Assembly (NCBI GenBank): GCA_039720395.1
Contig: CM077834.1
Location: forward strand, 1,860,001-1,924,000
Length of the DNA: 64,000 bases
Direction: 5' to 3'
Origin: Liquidambar formosana
Taxonomy: Eukaryota > Streptophyta > Magnoliopsida > Saxifragales > Altingiaceae
Below the pieces are notes generated by a model that saw only the letters and a list, made by a program, of their open reading frames with translations, searched no databases and had not been told where the DNA came from. Below are positions 55,155-64,000 of the stretch, one piece after another (position 1 is the stretch's first letter; the number at the start of each line of letters is the position of its first letter). A program made the translations under genes and the position numbers.

Positions 55155-58100
55155 ATGAAGATTATTGCTTGGAACTGTCGTGGAACGGGAACCAACATTT
55201 TCAGACGACACTTACGTAATTTGTGTAGAGCTCACAGCCCAGATATTTTAATCCTTATGGAGACTCGTGTTAATGAAGACCGTGCTCGCCAAATCTCTGT
55301 GAACCTTGGATTTCAACAAGTTTTTCGGGTGGAGTGTGATGGTTTTGCAGGGGGTATCTGGTTTCTTTGGAACCCTGTTAATTTCTCAGTTCATATTTTG
55401 GGATCAAGCCCGCAATCAGTCCATGCTCTTGTTTCTTCGTCTGCTCACCCCATCTCTGATTCTCATTCTGATTGGATTTGCTCTGCAGTGTATGCCAGCC
55501 CTAATCCAAGACTTCGGGATGGCCTTTGGGATGAGCTTAGCGGTTTTGCTTCTTCTCATTCTCTGCCTTGGTTGGTCACTGGTGATTTCAATGATATAGC
55601 AGACTCAGGGGAGAAGAGGGGAGGAGCGCCAGTTAATCAGTTGAGTAGCTCTAAATTTTTACATCATATTAGTCAATGCAATTTAATGGATCTTGGATTT
55701 CAAGGGCCAGCCTTTACTTGGACTAATTCAAGACACGGGATTGCTCATATCAGGGAACGTTTAGATAGAGCCCTTTCTAACCCTCCCTGGAGAGTGTTAT
55801 TCCCGGAAGCTCTGATCGTGCACTTAACTCGCACTCATTCAGACCACCATCCTCTTCTCATTAACTTAACAGGTTTAAACCCGCCCCCCCTGGTTAAGCC
55901 TTTCAGATTTGAGTTTGCTTGGACTTCCCATGCTGATTTTGAGGGTCTGGTGTCCCGTGCTTGGGAAACACCCACTTCATCTATTCCCATTATTCTTACC
56001 TCCCTTGCAGAGTCTTTGAAGCGTTGGAATAGGGATACCTTTGGTAATATTTTTAAACAGAAACGTCAGCTTGCTGCTAGACTGAATGGTATTCAACGAT
56101 CTCTTGGTTGTCGTCATTCATCTTTTTTGGTTTATCTTGAGAAAGAGCTATTGCTGGATTATGATGCTATTTTGAGACGTGAAGAACAGCTGTGGTTTCA
56201 AAAGTCCCGTATCAATTGGTTGAGTTTTGGTGATAGAAATACCAAATTCTTTCATGTTTCCTCCATTACCCGTAGAAGGAAAAATAAGATCAGTATGCTT
56301 AAACTGATGGATGGTACCTGGTGTTCAGATCCGATTACTCTCACATCCCATGTCTCAAACCACTTCATTGATCTCTTCACTAATTTCCCCATTACTCCCT
56401 TCCTTCCGTTCCCAGAAGTTGAATGCCCTACACTTTCTGTTGAGGATTGTGAGGTTCTCACTGCTTCTGTTGACCTTATTGAAACCAAGAACGCTATCTC
56501 CTCGATGAAACCTTTTAAGGCTCCTGGTCCAGATGGGTTTCAAGCCTGTTTCTATCAGAAGCTTTGGAATATTGTCGGTTATAAACTTCATTCCTTTGTC
56601 TCTACAGCTTTCTCTACAGCATCCTTCTCGCCTGCTATTAATGAGACCTTTATTGTTCTTATTCCGAAAATCCTTCACCCAGAAACCATCCATCATTTCC
56701 GTCCTATCTCTCTATGTAATGTTTCCTACAAAATCCTCACTAAAATTATTGTGGCTAGAATCCGATCCTATATGCCTAAACTTGTTTGCCCTCTTCAAAG
56801 CAGTTTTGTTCCGGGTCGACATACTACTGACAATATCTTGATTACCCAAGAGATTATTCACTATATCAGAAGGCTGAAAGGGAAGTTAGGTTATATGGCT
56901 TTAAAGATTGATCTTGAGAAGGCTTATGACAAAGTTAATTGGGCTTTTTTGGAGTCCACTCTCTATGATTTTGGATTTCCTTCTTCTTTGGTCCACCTCA
57001 TCATGGCTTGTGTGACCTCCTCTTCTTTGTCTGTTCTTTGGAATGGTGAGCCTCTCCCTGCATTTAAACCTTCTAGGGGCCTAAGACAGGGTGACCCTCT
57101 CTCCCCCTACCTCTTTGTCCTGTATATGGAGAAGTTATCTCAACTTATTTGCTCTAAGGTTAACAATAAGTCTTGGTTCCCTGCGAAAGCATCAAAACAG
57201 GGCCCTATGTTCTCCCATCTATTTTTTGCGGATGACCTCTTCTTATTTGCGCGAGCTACTACTCATCAGGCTGAGACTATTATGGATGTTTTAGATACCT
57301 TTTGCAATGTGTCAGGACAGTCCATTAACTCTCAGAAGTCCAAGCTTTTTATCAGCCCTACTATCTCTCGTTCTCTTACCCAGCAGATTCATCATATTTT
57401 TCAAATTCCTCTCACTGCTGATTTGGGGAAGTATCTTGGTGTTCCACTTATTCATAGTCGTGTTAATAAGCAAACTTATGCTTATATTATTGAGAAGGTT
57501 CAAGCTAGGCTCTCTGGTTGGAAAGCTAAGTGTCTTAATCTGGCTGGCCGTCACACATTAATCAACTCGGTTACTTCGGCTCTTCCAACTTATACTATGC
57601 ACTCTGCGTGGCTTCCGACCTCTATTTGTTCTAAGCTTGACAGTTTAAACAAGCAATTTCTTTGGGGTAGTACTCCTGACTCTAAGAAAGTTCATTTGGT
57701 TGGATGGAACAAGGTTACTTTACCTAAGTCTGCAGGTGGGTTGGGCATCCGTGAATCTCGGCTAGCTAACACAGCTCTCTTGGCTAAGGCTGGTTGGCAT
57801 ATTGCGAATGGTTCTGACTCCTTATGGGCTAATATGTTTCGCTCTAAATATCTTTCTGATTCCTCTATGTTCACTAGTGGAGTTCAGCCTCATGCTTCGA
57901 CTGCTTGGAAAGGAATTTTGAATAGCTTCTTCGAAGTTAAAGAGGGTTTTGGTTGGCGGGTTGGCACAGGCTCTTCTATTTCTTTCTGGTTTGATATCTG
58001 GACAGGTAATCAACCTATTTTTGAGCTTCTGAATCAGGATATTCTGGATAATGAGTTGACTCTTAAAGTCAGTGATGTTATTAATGGAAATTGCTGGGAT

Positions 58101-59303
58101 CTTAGCCGTATCTCTTCTCCTCTGCCTTATGAGGTACACCAAATTATTCAAGGAACCCCTCTCCCTCAGCTTGCTAGTCTTGAGGATAATCTCCGCTGGA
58201 GGTTCTCTTTGAAAGGTATTTTTTCCTCCAACTCTGCCTATAAGTTCCTCCTAGCTAAAAAGCTTGATTCCCCTGCTGAAGGTGATTGGAAATGGATCTG
58301 GAGTATTCAGTGCCCTCAGAAATTTAAACTTTTCTTTTGGCTGTTTCAACATGATCGCTTACACACCAATGAGCTTCGCTTTATTAGAGGGATTTCTCAG
58401 GAAGCTACATGTCCTAGATGCAATATCTTCTCAGAGTCTTCTCTTCATGCTATTCGCGATTGCCATCAAGCTAGTCAGGTCTGGAGACTTTTACTTCATC
58501 CTTCGGATCATTTGTGGTTTTTTAATTTAAATCACCTTGACTGGATTAAAGCCAACCTAAAAGCTAAGGACATCAGCCATCCTTTAGCTTCTGAGATGAA
58601 GTGGGAAGTTCTCTTTATCGCTACTAGTTGGTGTATCTGGTTAGCTCGCAACTGTGAAGTTATTGCCCATGACTCCCAGAGCCTTCACTTCATTAGGCAG
58701 AGGGCTTTCAGACTCGCTAGAGATATGGTTATTGCTTTCCCTTCTGGATTATCGCCTCGTCTCTCCGCCTTGGGCGCTAAGCCTCCGCCTATCCCTGTTC
58801 CTTGGCTTCTTCCTCCTTCTGGTTGGTCGAAACTTAACACGGATGGCAGTGTTTATGTGAACCCCAAATCTGCTGCTGCGGGTGGACTCATCAGAAATGA
58901 CGTAGGGGCTTGTCTGTCTGGTTTCACTTCTAACCTGGGTATTTGTAATATCACAACTGCTGAAATCTGGGCAGTTTATAAGGGTCTCTGTCTTGCTTGG
59001 GACCTTAATATTCGTTGCTTAGTCATTGAGACTGATTCTCAAGTAACAATTGATCTCATTCAAGGAGCAAACTCGAGGAATCACCCTGATGGGTCGCTTA
59101 TTGAGGACTGCCGATCCTTGTTAGCCAAACAATGGCAATGGAAACTCCAGCACACCCTCCGGGAAGGGAACCAATGTGCTGATTTTCTCTCCAAAGAAGG
59201 GCATAAAGCCCATAGTAATTTTGTTCCTTTTCATGTTCCGCCCAATGGGCTTTGTAACTTGCTTTTGGCTGATCTAGTGGGCGTTAGTACCCCTAGGTTC
59301 TAG
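55155..59303 (+). CDS. LINE ORF2: endonuclease, reverse transcriptase, RNase H
   Basis: 1382 aa from ATG 55155 (MKIIAWNCRG), the standard start of the apurinic endonuclease-like domain; an in-frame ATG at 55116 is an alternative. Endonuclease residues 1 to about 232: N7, E35 in METRV, GDFND near 142 and SDHHPL near 228. Reverse transcriptase, about 465-745: FRPISLCNV, KAYDKVNW, RQGDPLSPYLF and the catalytic FADD near 690. A zf-RVT segment lies at about 1050-1105 (CPQKFKLFFW, CPRCNIF). Plant RNase H, about 1226-1350: LNTDGS, AEIWAVYKG, ETDSQ and GNQCADFLSKEGH, with all acidic residues in place. No stop or frameshift. It nicks the target and copies the RNA there by target-primed reverse transcription. 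Confidence 0.95.
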   Translation: MKIIAWNCRGTGTNIFRRHLRNLCRAHSPDILILMETRVNEDRARQISVNLGFQQVFRVECDGFAGGIWFLWNPVNFSVHILGSSPQSVHALVSSSAHPISDSHSDWICSAVYASPNPRLRDGLWDELSGFASSHSLPWLVTGDFNDIADSGEKRGGAPVNQLSSSKFLHHISQCNLMDLGFQGPAFTWTNSRHGIAHIRERLDRALSNPPWRVLFPEALIVHLTRTHSDHHPLLINLTGLNPPPLVKPFRFEFAWTSHADFEGLVSRAWETPTSSIPIILTSLAESLKRWNRDTFGNIFKQKRQLAARLNGIQRSLGCRHSSFLVYLEKELLLDYDAILRREEQLWFQKSRINWLSFGDRNTKFFHVSSITRRRKNKISMLKLMDGTWCSDPITLTSHVSNHFIDLFTNFPITPFLPFPEVECPTLSVEDCEVLTASVDLIETKNAISSMKPFKAPGPDGFQACFYQKLWNIVGYKLHSFVSTAFSTASFSPAINETFIVLIPKILHPETIHHFRPISLCNVSYKILTKIIVARIRSYMPKLVCPLQSSFVPGRHTTDNILITQEIIHYIRRLKGKLGYMALKIDLEKAYDKVNWAFLESTLYDFGFPSSLVHLIMACVTSSSLSVLWNGEPLPAFKPSRGLRQGDPLSPYLFVLYMEKLSQLICSKVNNKSWFPAKASKQGPMFSHLFFADDLFLFARATTHQAETIMDVLDTFCNVSGQSINSQKSKLFISPTISRSLTQQIHHIFQIPLTADLGKYLGVPLIHSRVNKQTYAYIIEKVQARLSGWKAKCLNLAGRHTLINSVTSALPTYTMHSAWLPTSICSKLDSLNKQFLWGSTPDSKKVHLVGWNKVTLPKSAGGLGIRESRLANTALLAKAGWHIANGSDSLWANMFRSKYLSDSSMFTSGVQPHASTAWKGILNSFFEVKEGFGWRVGTGSSISFWFDIWTGNQPIFELLNQDILDNELTLKVSDVINGNCWDLSRISSPLPYEVHQIIQGTPLPQLASLEDNLRWRFSLKGIFSSNSAYKFLLAKKLDSPAEGDWKWIWSIQCPQKFKLFFWLFQHDRLHTNELRFIRGISQEATCPRCNIFSESSLHAIRDCHQASQVWRLLLHPSDHLWFFNLNHLDWIKANLKAKDISHPLASEMKWEVLFIATSWCIWLARNCEVIAHDSQSLHFIRQRAFRLARDMVIAFPSGLSPRLSALGAKPPPIPVPWLLPPSGWSKLNTDGSVYVNPKSAAAGGLIRNDVGACLSGFTSNLGICNITTAEIWAVYKGLCLAWDLNIRCLVIETDSQVTIDLIQGANSRNHPDGSLIEDCRSLLAKQWQWKLQHTLREGNQCADFLSKEGHKAHSNFVPFHVPPNGLCNLLLADLVGVSTPRF

Positions 59304-59339
59304 TTTTTTATTATATCTTTCTGACCAAAAAAAAAAAAA

Positions 59340-59360
59340 AAAAGAGGAGACAAAGGAAAA
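59340..59360 (+). repeat. 3' target-site duplication of the LINE
   Basis: Identical to 52952-52972; its first AAAA merges with the poly-A tail. Confidence 0.9.
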
Positions 59361-59697
59361 GAAGAATGAAAACAAACCCAATGGACTGATCTCAAATTAA
59401 AATTGCTGGTAAGGATGGATTACATGTATGTGGATTAGGTCGGACTTTAATTTTTGACATTAATTGACTTGTCAAATGAATATAATTGTAAAATAAAAAA
59501 TTTTTTTAAAAGAAATTATATTTTCAATTAAATTCAAGGAAAAAAAAAAGTTAACGTTGAACAAATAATTTTGTGACATGGCCGTCATCACAAATGAGAG
59601 TGGAAAGTTGGAAATTTAGAATAGAGGCATTTCATGAATTTCTAAAAATTGATAATATCAACTATAGTGGTGACTTCAATTTTTTAAAGTAATCTCA
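59361..59697. repeat. R1 segment downstream of the LINE
   Basis: Continues the R1 copy interrupted at 52972; matches 38850-39190. Homology stops abruptly at 'aatctca' (59697). Confidence 0.75.
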
Positions 59698-61015
59698 TCT
59701 ATTATATATATCTAAAACGGAGGAAAGGGAACCTCTTTTTGCCACGTGTCAACTTAAGATTGATTTTTTTTTTTTTTTTTCACATGCTCAAACAGTAGCA
59801 GTGGGAGAAATTTTTTTGGTAAAATTACCTTTTAGTAACGCTTTTCCAGCCTAATTCCAAGAAAAGGACATTATCTGTCAACTTACTACAAATGGACTAC
59901 CAATGTGTGCCAAAATGACAAGTAACTTCCATTGTTTCCGTATTAAGTTAGGAAGCAGTCACTAAAATGTAATTTTTTTATTACCATGTGTCAACATAGG
60001 ATTTTTTTTTTTCCTTCCCTCTCACATGCTGAAACAGTGGGCAGTGGCAGCGGGAGATAGCTTTTTTTGGTAAAATTACCTTTTAGTAACGCTTTCCAAC
60101 CTAATTCCAAGAAAAGGATGTTATCTGTCAACTTATTACAAATTGACTACCAATGTGTGCAAAATGACAACTAACTCCATTGTTTCGTATTAAGTTAGGA
60201 AGCAATCACTAAAATGTAATTTTTCTAGAAGGTTACTTTTAGTGACTTCTAGGAAAACTACAAACTACTTTTGTAATCACTTTCCAACTTAATACCAAAC
60301 AAAAGATTTTGTCTGTTAACTTGCTACAAATTGACTTGATAAGTACTTCAAAAGGATTACTAACTTTCTTTGTTTGGTATCAAGTTGGGAAGTAGTCACC
60401 AAAAGATAAATTCCTCACTTTTTTTTTTTTTTTTTGGTATTACTTGCTCTTTCTCACACGGTGGAGATAAGTTGACGTTTGGTGTTCATTGTATATCTCT
60501 TTGTTTTTATGTGGGAGGATTAGAAAACCCACACTATACAATGTTTAACCCAAACTTAATAGACTGTACTATATTTTTCTGTTTTCTTTATGCCTATTCA
60601 TTTCCCCTCCTAAAAATTAAACATATAAAACTATAAATAGTCATAATTAAAAAATGAGATAAACAGAGGAAATCAATATTTTATACCAAATTAATTATTA
60701 AGGCAAATCAATATTATCTGCCAACTTGCTACCAATTGACTGCATACATGCTTCAAAAGGACTACTAATGTTTCATGTTTGGTATTAAGTTGAGAAGTGA
60801 TCACCAAAAGGTAAATTCTCCAACTTTTCTTTTTTTTGGGTTTTCATTGCTGTTTGTCATACGGTATAAGTAGGTTGACGCTTGCTGTACAGTGCATATC
60901 TCTTTGTTTTTATGTGAGAGAATCGGAAAATCTACACTGTACAATCTTCAACCCAAACTTAGTAGACTATACCATATTTCTTCATTTTCTTTATGTCTAT
61001 TCATCTCCTCATCTC
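59698..61015. repeat. Tandemly duplicated non-coding segment, possible Helitron or other insertion
   Basis: Two adjacent copies of about 245 bp (59740-59985, 59987-60235) share 'aaattaccttttagtaacgc' and 'gactaccaatgtgtgc'. A diverged third follows. Two copies of a second unit (about 60370-60620 and 60780-61015) share 'tatctctttgtttttatgtg'. The left edge starts 'tctattatatatatctaaaa', which resembles a Helitron 5' end, but I found no confident CTRR 3' terminus. Short frames at 60370 and 60836 are related to each other only because the DNA is duplicated. Confidence 0.5.
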
Positions 61016-61129
61016 GTTAAGTGGGGATAAAAACCTTACATGGCCCAAGTCAACAAAAATAATCAAGTCAAATTGTGTTACATATGTGTTCCTGAGGCTC
61101 TTATACCATTCTTTCAACCATTGACATAG
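61016..61129 (-). other. Orphan RLP promoter-like segment
   Basis: 'gtggggataa' to 'ggcccaagtcaac' matches 24970-25005. The W-box core agtcaac (61048-61054) is kept but the TATA core is degraded to 'ccttaca'. No RLP gene body is attached. Confidence 0.5.
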
Positions 61130-62330
61130 AACATCCATATCTAGAGAGTTTCAATAGCCCGTAATTGACACGCCAAACTAGACACGCAAAGCTAGAATTG
61201 ACACCATAGAATGCGACTAGGGAAATAGCAATGTAAGAGCCTTCTATGGGGCAGAGGTGATGGGAGAGGAAATAGGGGACCATATCCTCTTAATTCAATT
61301 GTAGGATTGAATGGTTTTGAACTCTTTACCATCACTCTTTTTCCAAGTGAGTGTGGCATTGAGGACCACCGCACTAGAGGACAAAAAGATAAGACTAGGA
61401 AGCCTTGTCCCAGTTAACTTTACGCTGGAGTCTTTGTTGATGGAACTCTCCTGCTCAAATGAATCAATTCAATCTCCAGTGGACATCAAGAAGTGCCTTA
61501 TAATATGGTTCCAAAGAAATAAAATTTAAAATAAGAAATTTCAATAAAATTCAAGGAAAAATGAAAATAACCATTAAAGGGATGATTTTGTGAGTATGGT
61601 TAGCACTTCTTCCCAACCATATTGTGCTTACTCAGAGGCTCCTGTAGGATTCTTTGAACCACAGTTCAATAAGCCTATAAACTAGAATCGACACCATAGA
61701 ATGCAACTAAACTAAAGGACAAAGACTAGACTAGGATGACCTGCCCATGTTAACTTGGCGCTAAAGTCTTGATGATAGAACTGTCGTGGTTAAATGAAGG
61801 ACCCGTCACTCGTTTTCCAAGTATGGCTTCAAGGACCAAGCTAACTTGTGCTACGTGTGTGGTTTTGAGGCTCTTGTACAATTTTTTCCAAGAGTCCGTA
61901 ATTGATACTTCAAAACTGAATTAATGCCACATAACGTAAATATAGAACATGAAAATTTCATTCCAATGAATGGAAGCGACTTTGAAAGAAATGTTGGGTG
62001 TGGAAATAAAAGGCTACGCAAGACTCATGGATAGAGACATGTAGTAAAGTCTTTCCACGGCCCGAGCCCATCAAATCAATGGACTGAATGGAGTAGGTCT
62101 AGATTTTGAGTTCGGATTGTTGGATGTTGGGGACCAAGCCAGAGGACATACCTTATGGTCCAGTCCATGTTATATATAGCTTTCTCATAAAAGTCTTTGG
62201 CTGTTGGGAATGGAATAGTTCCTTTGCACTAAAAGTGTCATTAGTTGAAAGATGACTCATGTACCAATCTTGAAAGATGGGACTGTTTGGGTGTCACTGC
62301 TGACTAGTCCAAATTAAGACGAGTAAATGT
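61130..62330. repeat. R2 repeat copy, full length
   Basis: Colinear with 26180-27420, running into R1 through 'gggtgtcactgctgactagtcc'. Non-coding. Confidence 0.75.
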
Positions 62331-63399
62331 GTTTGATATATGCATGAGTACTTAATCAAATATTATCTACTATGAATATGAATGTAATCAATGGGTAATT
62401 CAAAAAGTTACATCATTGAAAATTAATTCGTTCAACATTTTCCTTTCTTCTTTTATCTTATTTCTCATATTCTACCTTAAAGCTACTTTAGATTTATCTA
62501 GATAATCGTTTCTTTTAACTTTCTTTCTTCCTTTTCTTTTCTTTTCCTTTCTGTATTCTAAAGGTTCTTTAGATTTAAACACACGGGAGAGGTCATTTGA
62601 TGCTTAATTGCTAGACCCACAAACGACTCCTAAACGTGGCACACGCTTCTCGGAAGATGGCTTTATGTGAAATCAAAATGGATTGTGACCAATGTCATGC
62701 ATAATTGTCACGCGTGTGCTCGTGGCGATGAATAGACAACACTTGGCCAAGACTCCACAATTTAGAGTCTCACTTGAGAGACGACGTTTGTGGGAAATTA
62801 AGATATTGGACAATTTTAGACTATTTGATTCCAAAGATCTAATTTTCCAGTCAGAAATAAACTACTCAAGCCATCCACGAAGAAAGTCTTCAATTTAAAA
62901 CCATGTGATAGTTTTGGTTTTTGGTGGATCATCTCCAAAACGACTCCAATCGGATCCACATCTAAGAGACGGTTACTTATATGCCTCCAAATTAAATCAA
63001 CAAAAATAATCCGAGTCTTTCTAAGGTCTAGCCCATCAAATGAATAGAGTAGTGCAACAAAATTATAGTAAGCCTTGAGTCTACACTGCTAGATTTTGAG
63101 TTTGCAAAATGGTTGACCTTGCAATCATAACAAAATCTCATAATCGGACGGTTTTGATCTATTAGTCATCTAATCGAACATGTTGGTTTTGAATTTAGAG
63201 AGAGGAGAACCTCATGAAAGAAAGGGTATTTTAGATGGAATGATAGAATGTGAATTATTAAATGGTAAACAACAAATCCCCTCTTTTGGGAATTAAAGTT
63301 CATTATCACCCTTCTAAATGGAATATTATAAGTTTCACCCTTTTTTGAGATTTATTTTTATTTTGACCCACCATTTTTGTCATTTTCTCTTAATAATTA
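62331..63399. repeat. R1 repeat copy, partial
   Basis: Colinear with 25330-26050 and then 15880-16250, with relict TACTTATA at 62974-62981. It carries the un-inserted version of the micro-LINE target at 63239-63255. Confidence 0.7.
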
Positions 63400-64000
63400 A
63401 GGCAAATATTTAGAGAGTTTCAATAGCCTGTAATTGACACGCACAACTAGAATTGACTCCATAGAATGCGACTAGGGCAATGGCAATGCATTGCACCACC
63501 AATCATCTTATATCAAATTCACAAGATCGGAGGTCACAAGACATGCAGAATAGTGTTGATAGGCTGAATATAACCAGCCATTGCATTTCCTGTTGGTATA
63601 GGAGCCTTCTATGGGGCAGAGGTGATGGGTGTGGAAAGAGGCCAGGGACCATATCCTCTTAATTCAATCGTAGGATTGAATGGTTTTGAACTCTTTACCA
63701 TCGCTCTTTTTCCAAGTGAGTGTGACATTGAGGACCACCATGCTAGAGGACAAAAAGATAAGACTAGGAAGACCTGTCCTTATTTACTTTACGTTGGAGT
63801 CTTTGTTGATGGAACTGACTTGCTCAAATGAAGGACATCAAGTCAAATTGTGTTACCTTTGTGTTCTCTATAGAATATAGGAGTTGCAAAGTCTTTTGGG
63901 GGACAGTAGAATTGACTAGGAAAACTTGTCCAAGTTAAAATAGAAAAAAGCACTAATTGCAACTGTAATATTGAGATCTCACACACAAGATGAATCAATT
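63400..64000. repeat. R2 repeat copy, running off the window edge
   Basis: Matches 16255-16730, including the segment with 'catgcagaatagtgttgatag' (split by single-base changes). Non-coding; truncated by the window end. Confidence 0.65.

Larger units (their letters stand above)
52973..59339 (+). mobile_element. Full-length L1-type non-LTR retrotransposon (plant LINE)
   Basis: About 6.37 kb, with a short 5' UTR (about 90 bp), two ORFs in different frames, a 23-bp 3' UTR and a poly-A tail from 59327. It is flanked by the 21-bp duplication. The R1 paralog at 38815-38870 reads 'catgctattaaaagagg' straight through to the sequence found after the tail, so the insertion edges are certain. Both ORFs are open, so the copy is young and could be mobile. 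It lies opposite to the RLP genes. Confidence 0.95.

Noticed and set aside
1..64000. CRISPR array, phage or bacterial defence system.
   Set aside because: The sequence is plant nuclear DNA; the only regularly spaced repeat is the in-frame LRR array.

Overview
The window is from the nuclear genome of a flowering plant, most likely a woody eudicot. It is AT-rich, with long gene-poor stretches full of MITEs, retroelement debris and local duplications, plus plant-specific leucine-rich-repeat receptor-like proteins (RLPs) and a plant L1-type LINE. I cannot name the species; an asterid such as a member of the Ericales is only a guess. There are no bacterial-type operons, no CRISPR arrays, and no rRNA or tRNA gene that I can support.

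Host genes. Three RLP genes of the Cf-9/RLP7 type lie head-to-tail on the minus strand, each with an uninterrupted coding exon. RLP-A (3912-6913) is broken by a one-base deletion. RLP-B (19193-22993) is intact, and 11 near-identical 72-bp LRR units enlarge it. RLP-C (45873-49100) is intact and has only 3 such units; it is B-like at its 5' end and A-like at its 3' end. All three share a TATA box plus W-box promoter about 75 bp upstream of the ATG, and a GTAAGT splice donor just after the stop codon. Such proteins sit in the plasma membrane, sense extracellular ligands and signal through a partner kinase (SOBIR1 type).

Mobile elements. A full-length L1-type LINE with both ORFs open (52973-59339, plus strand) is flanked by a 21-bp target-site duplication, and a paralogous copy of the host repeat at about 38.8 kb shows the empty site. 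Comparing paralogous repeat copies also exposes a 3-kb solo LTR (8768-11815), three MULE-type MITEs (one with a Stowaway nested inside), a Tourist-like MITE, a 202-bp inverted-repeat element, an antisense retroposon fragment, and a 19-bp LINE tail insertion with its own 14-bp duplication.

Between the genes, most sequence is built from a few local repeat families. R2 (about 1.2 kb, eight copies), R1 (about 2 kb, seven or more copies) and R3 alternate across 7-18, 25-40 and 51-64 kb. R1 and R2 are recognisably related to the 5' flanks of the RLP genes, including the TATA/W-box module, so the region looks like a birth-and-death RLP cluster in which promoters and flanks multiplied while gene bodies were lost. 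The 3' flank of RLP-A (1-3.9 kb) is duplicated behind RLP-C (40.2-45.9 kb), and the 5' flank of RLP-B (23.1-24.7 kb) is duplicated upstream of RLP-C (49.2-50.8 kb). RLP-C and its surroundings are therefore a recombinant of the other two loci.

Repeat boundaries were set by eye and are approximate unless a target-site duplication is given.
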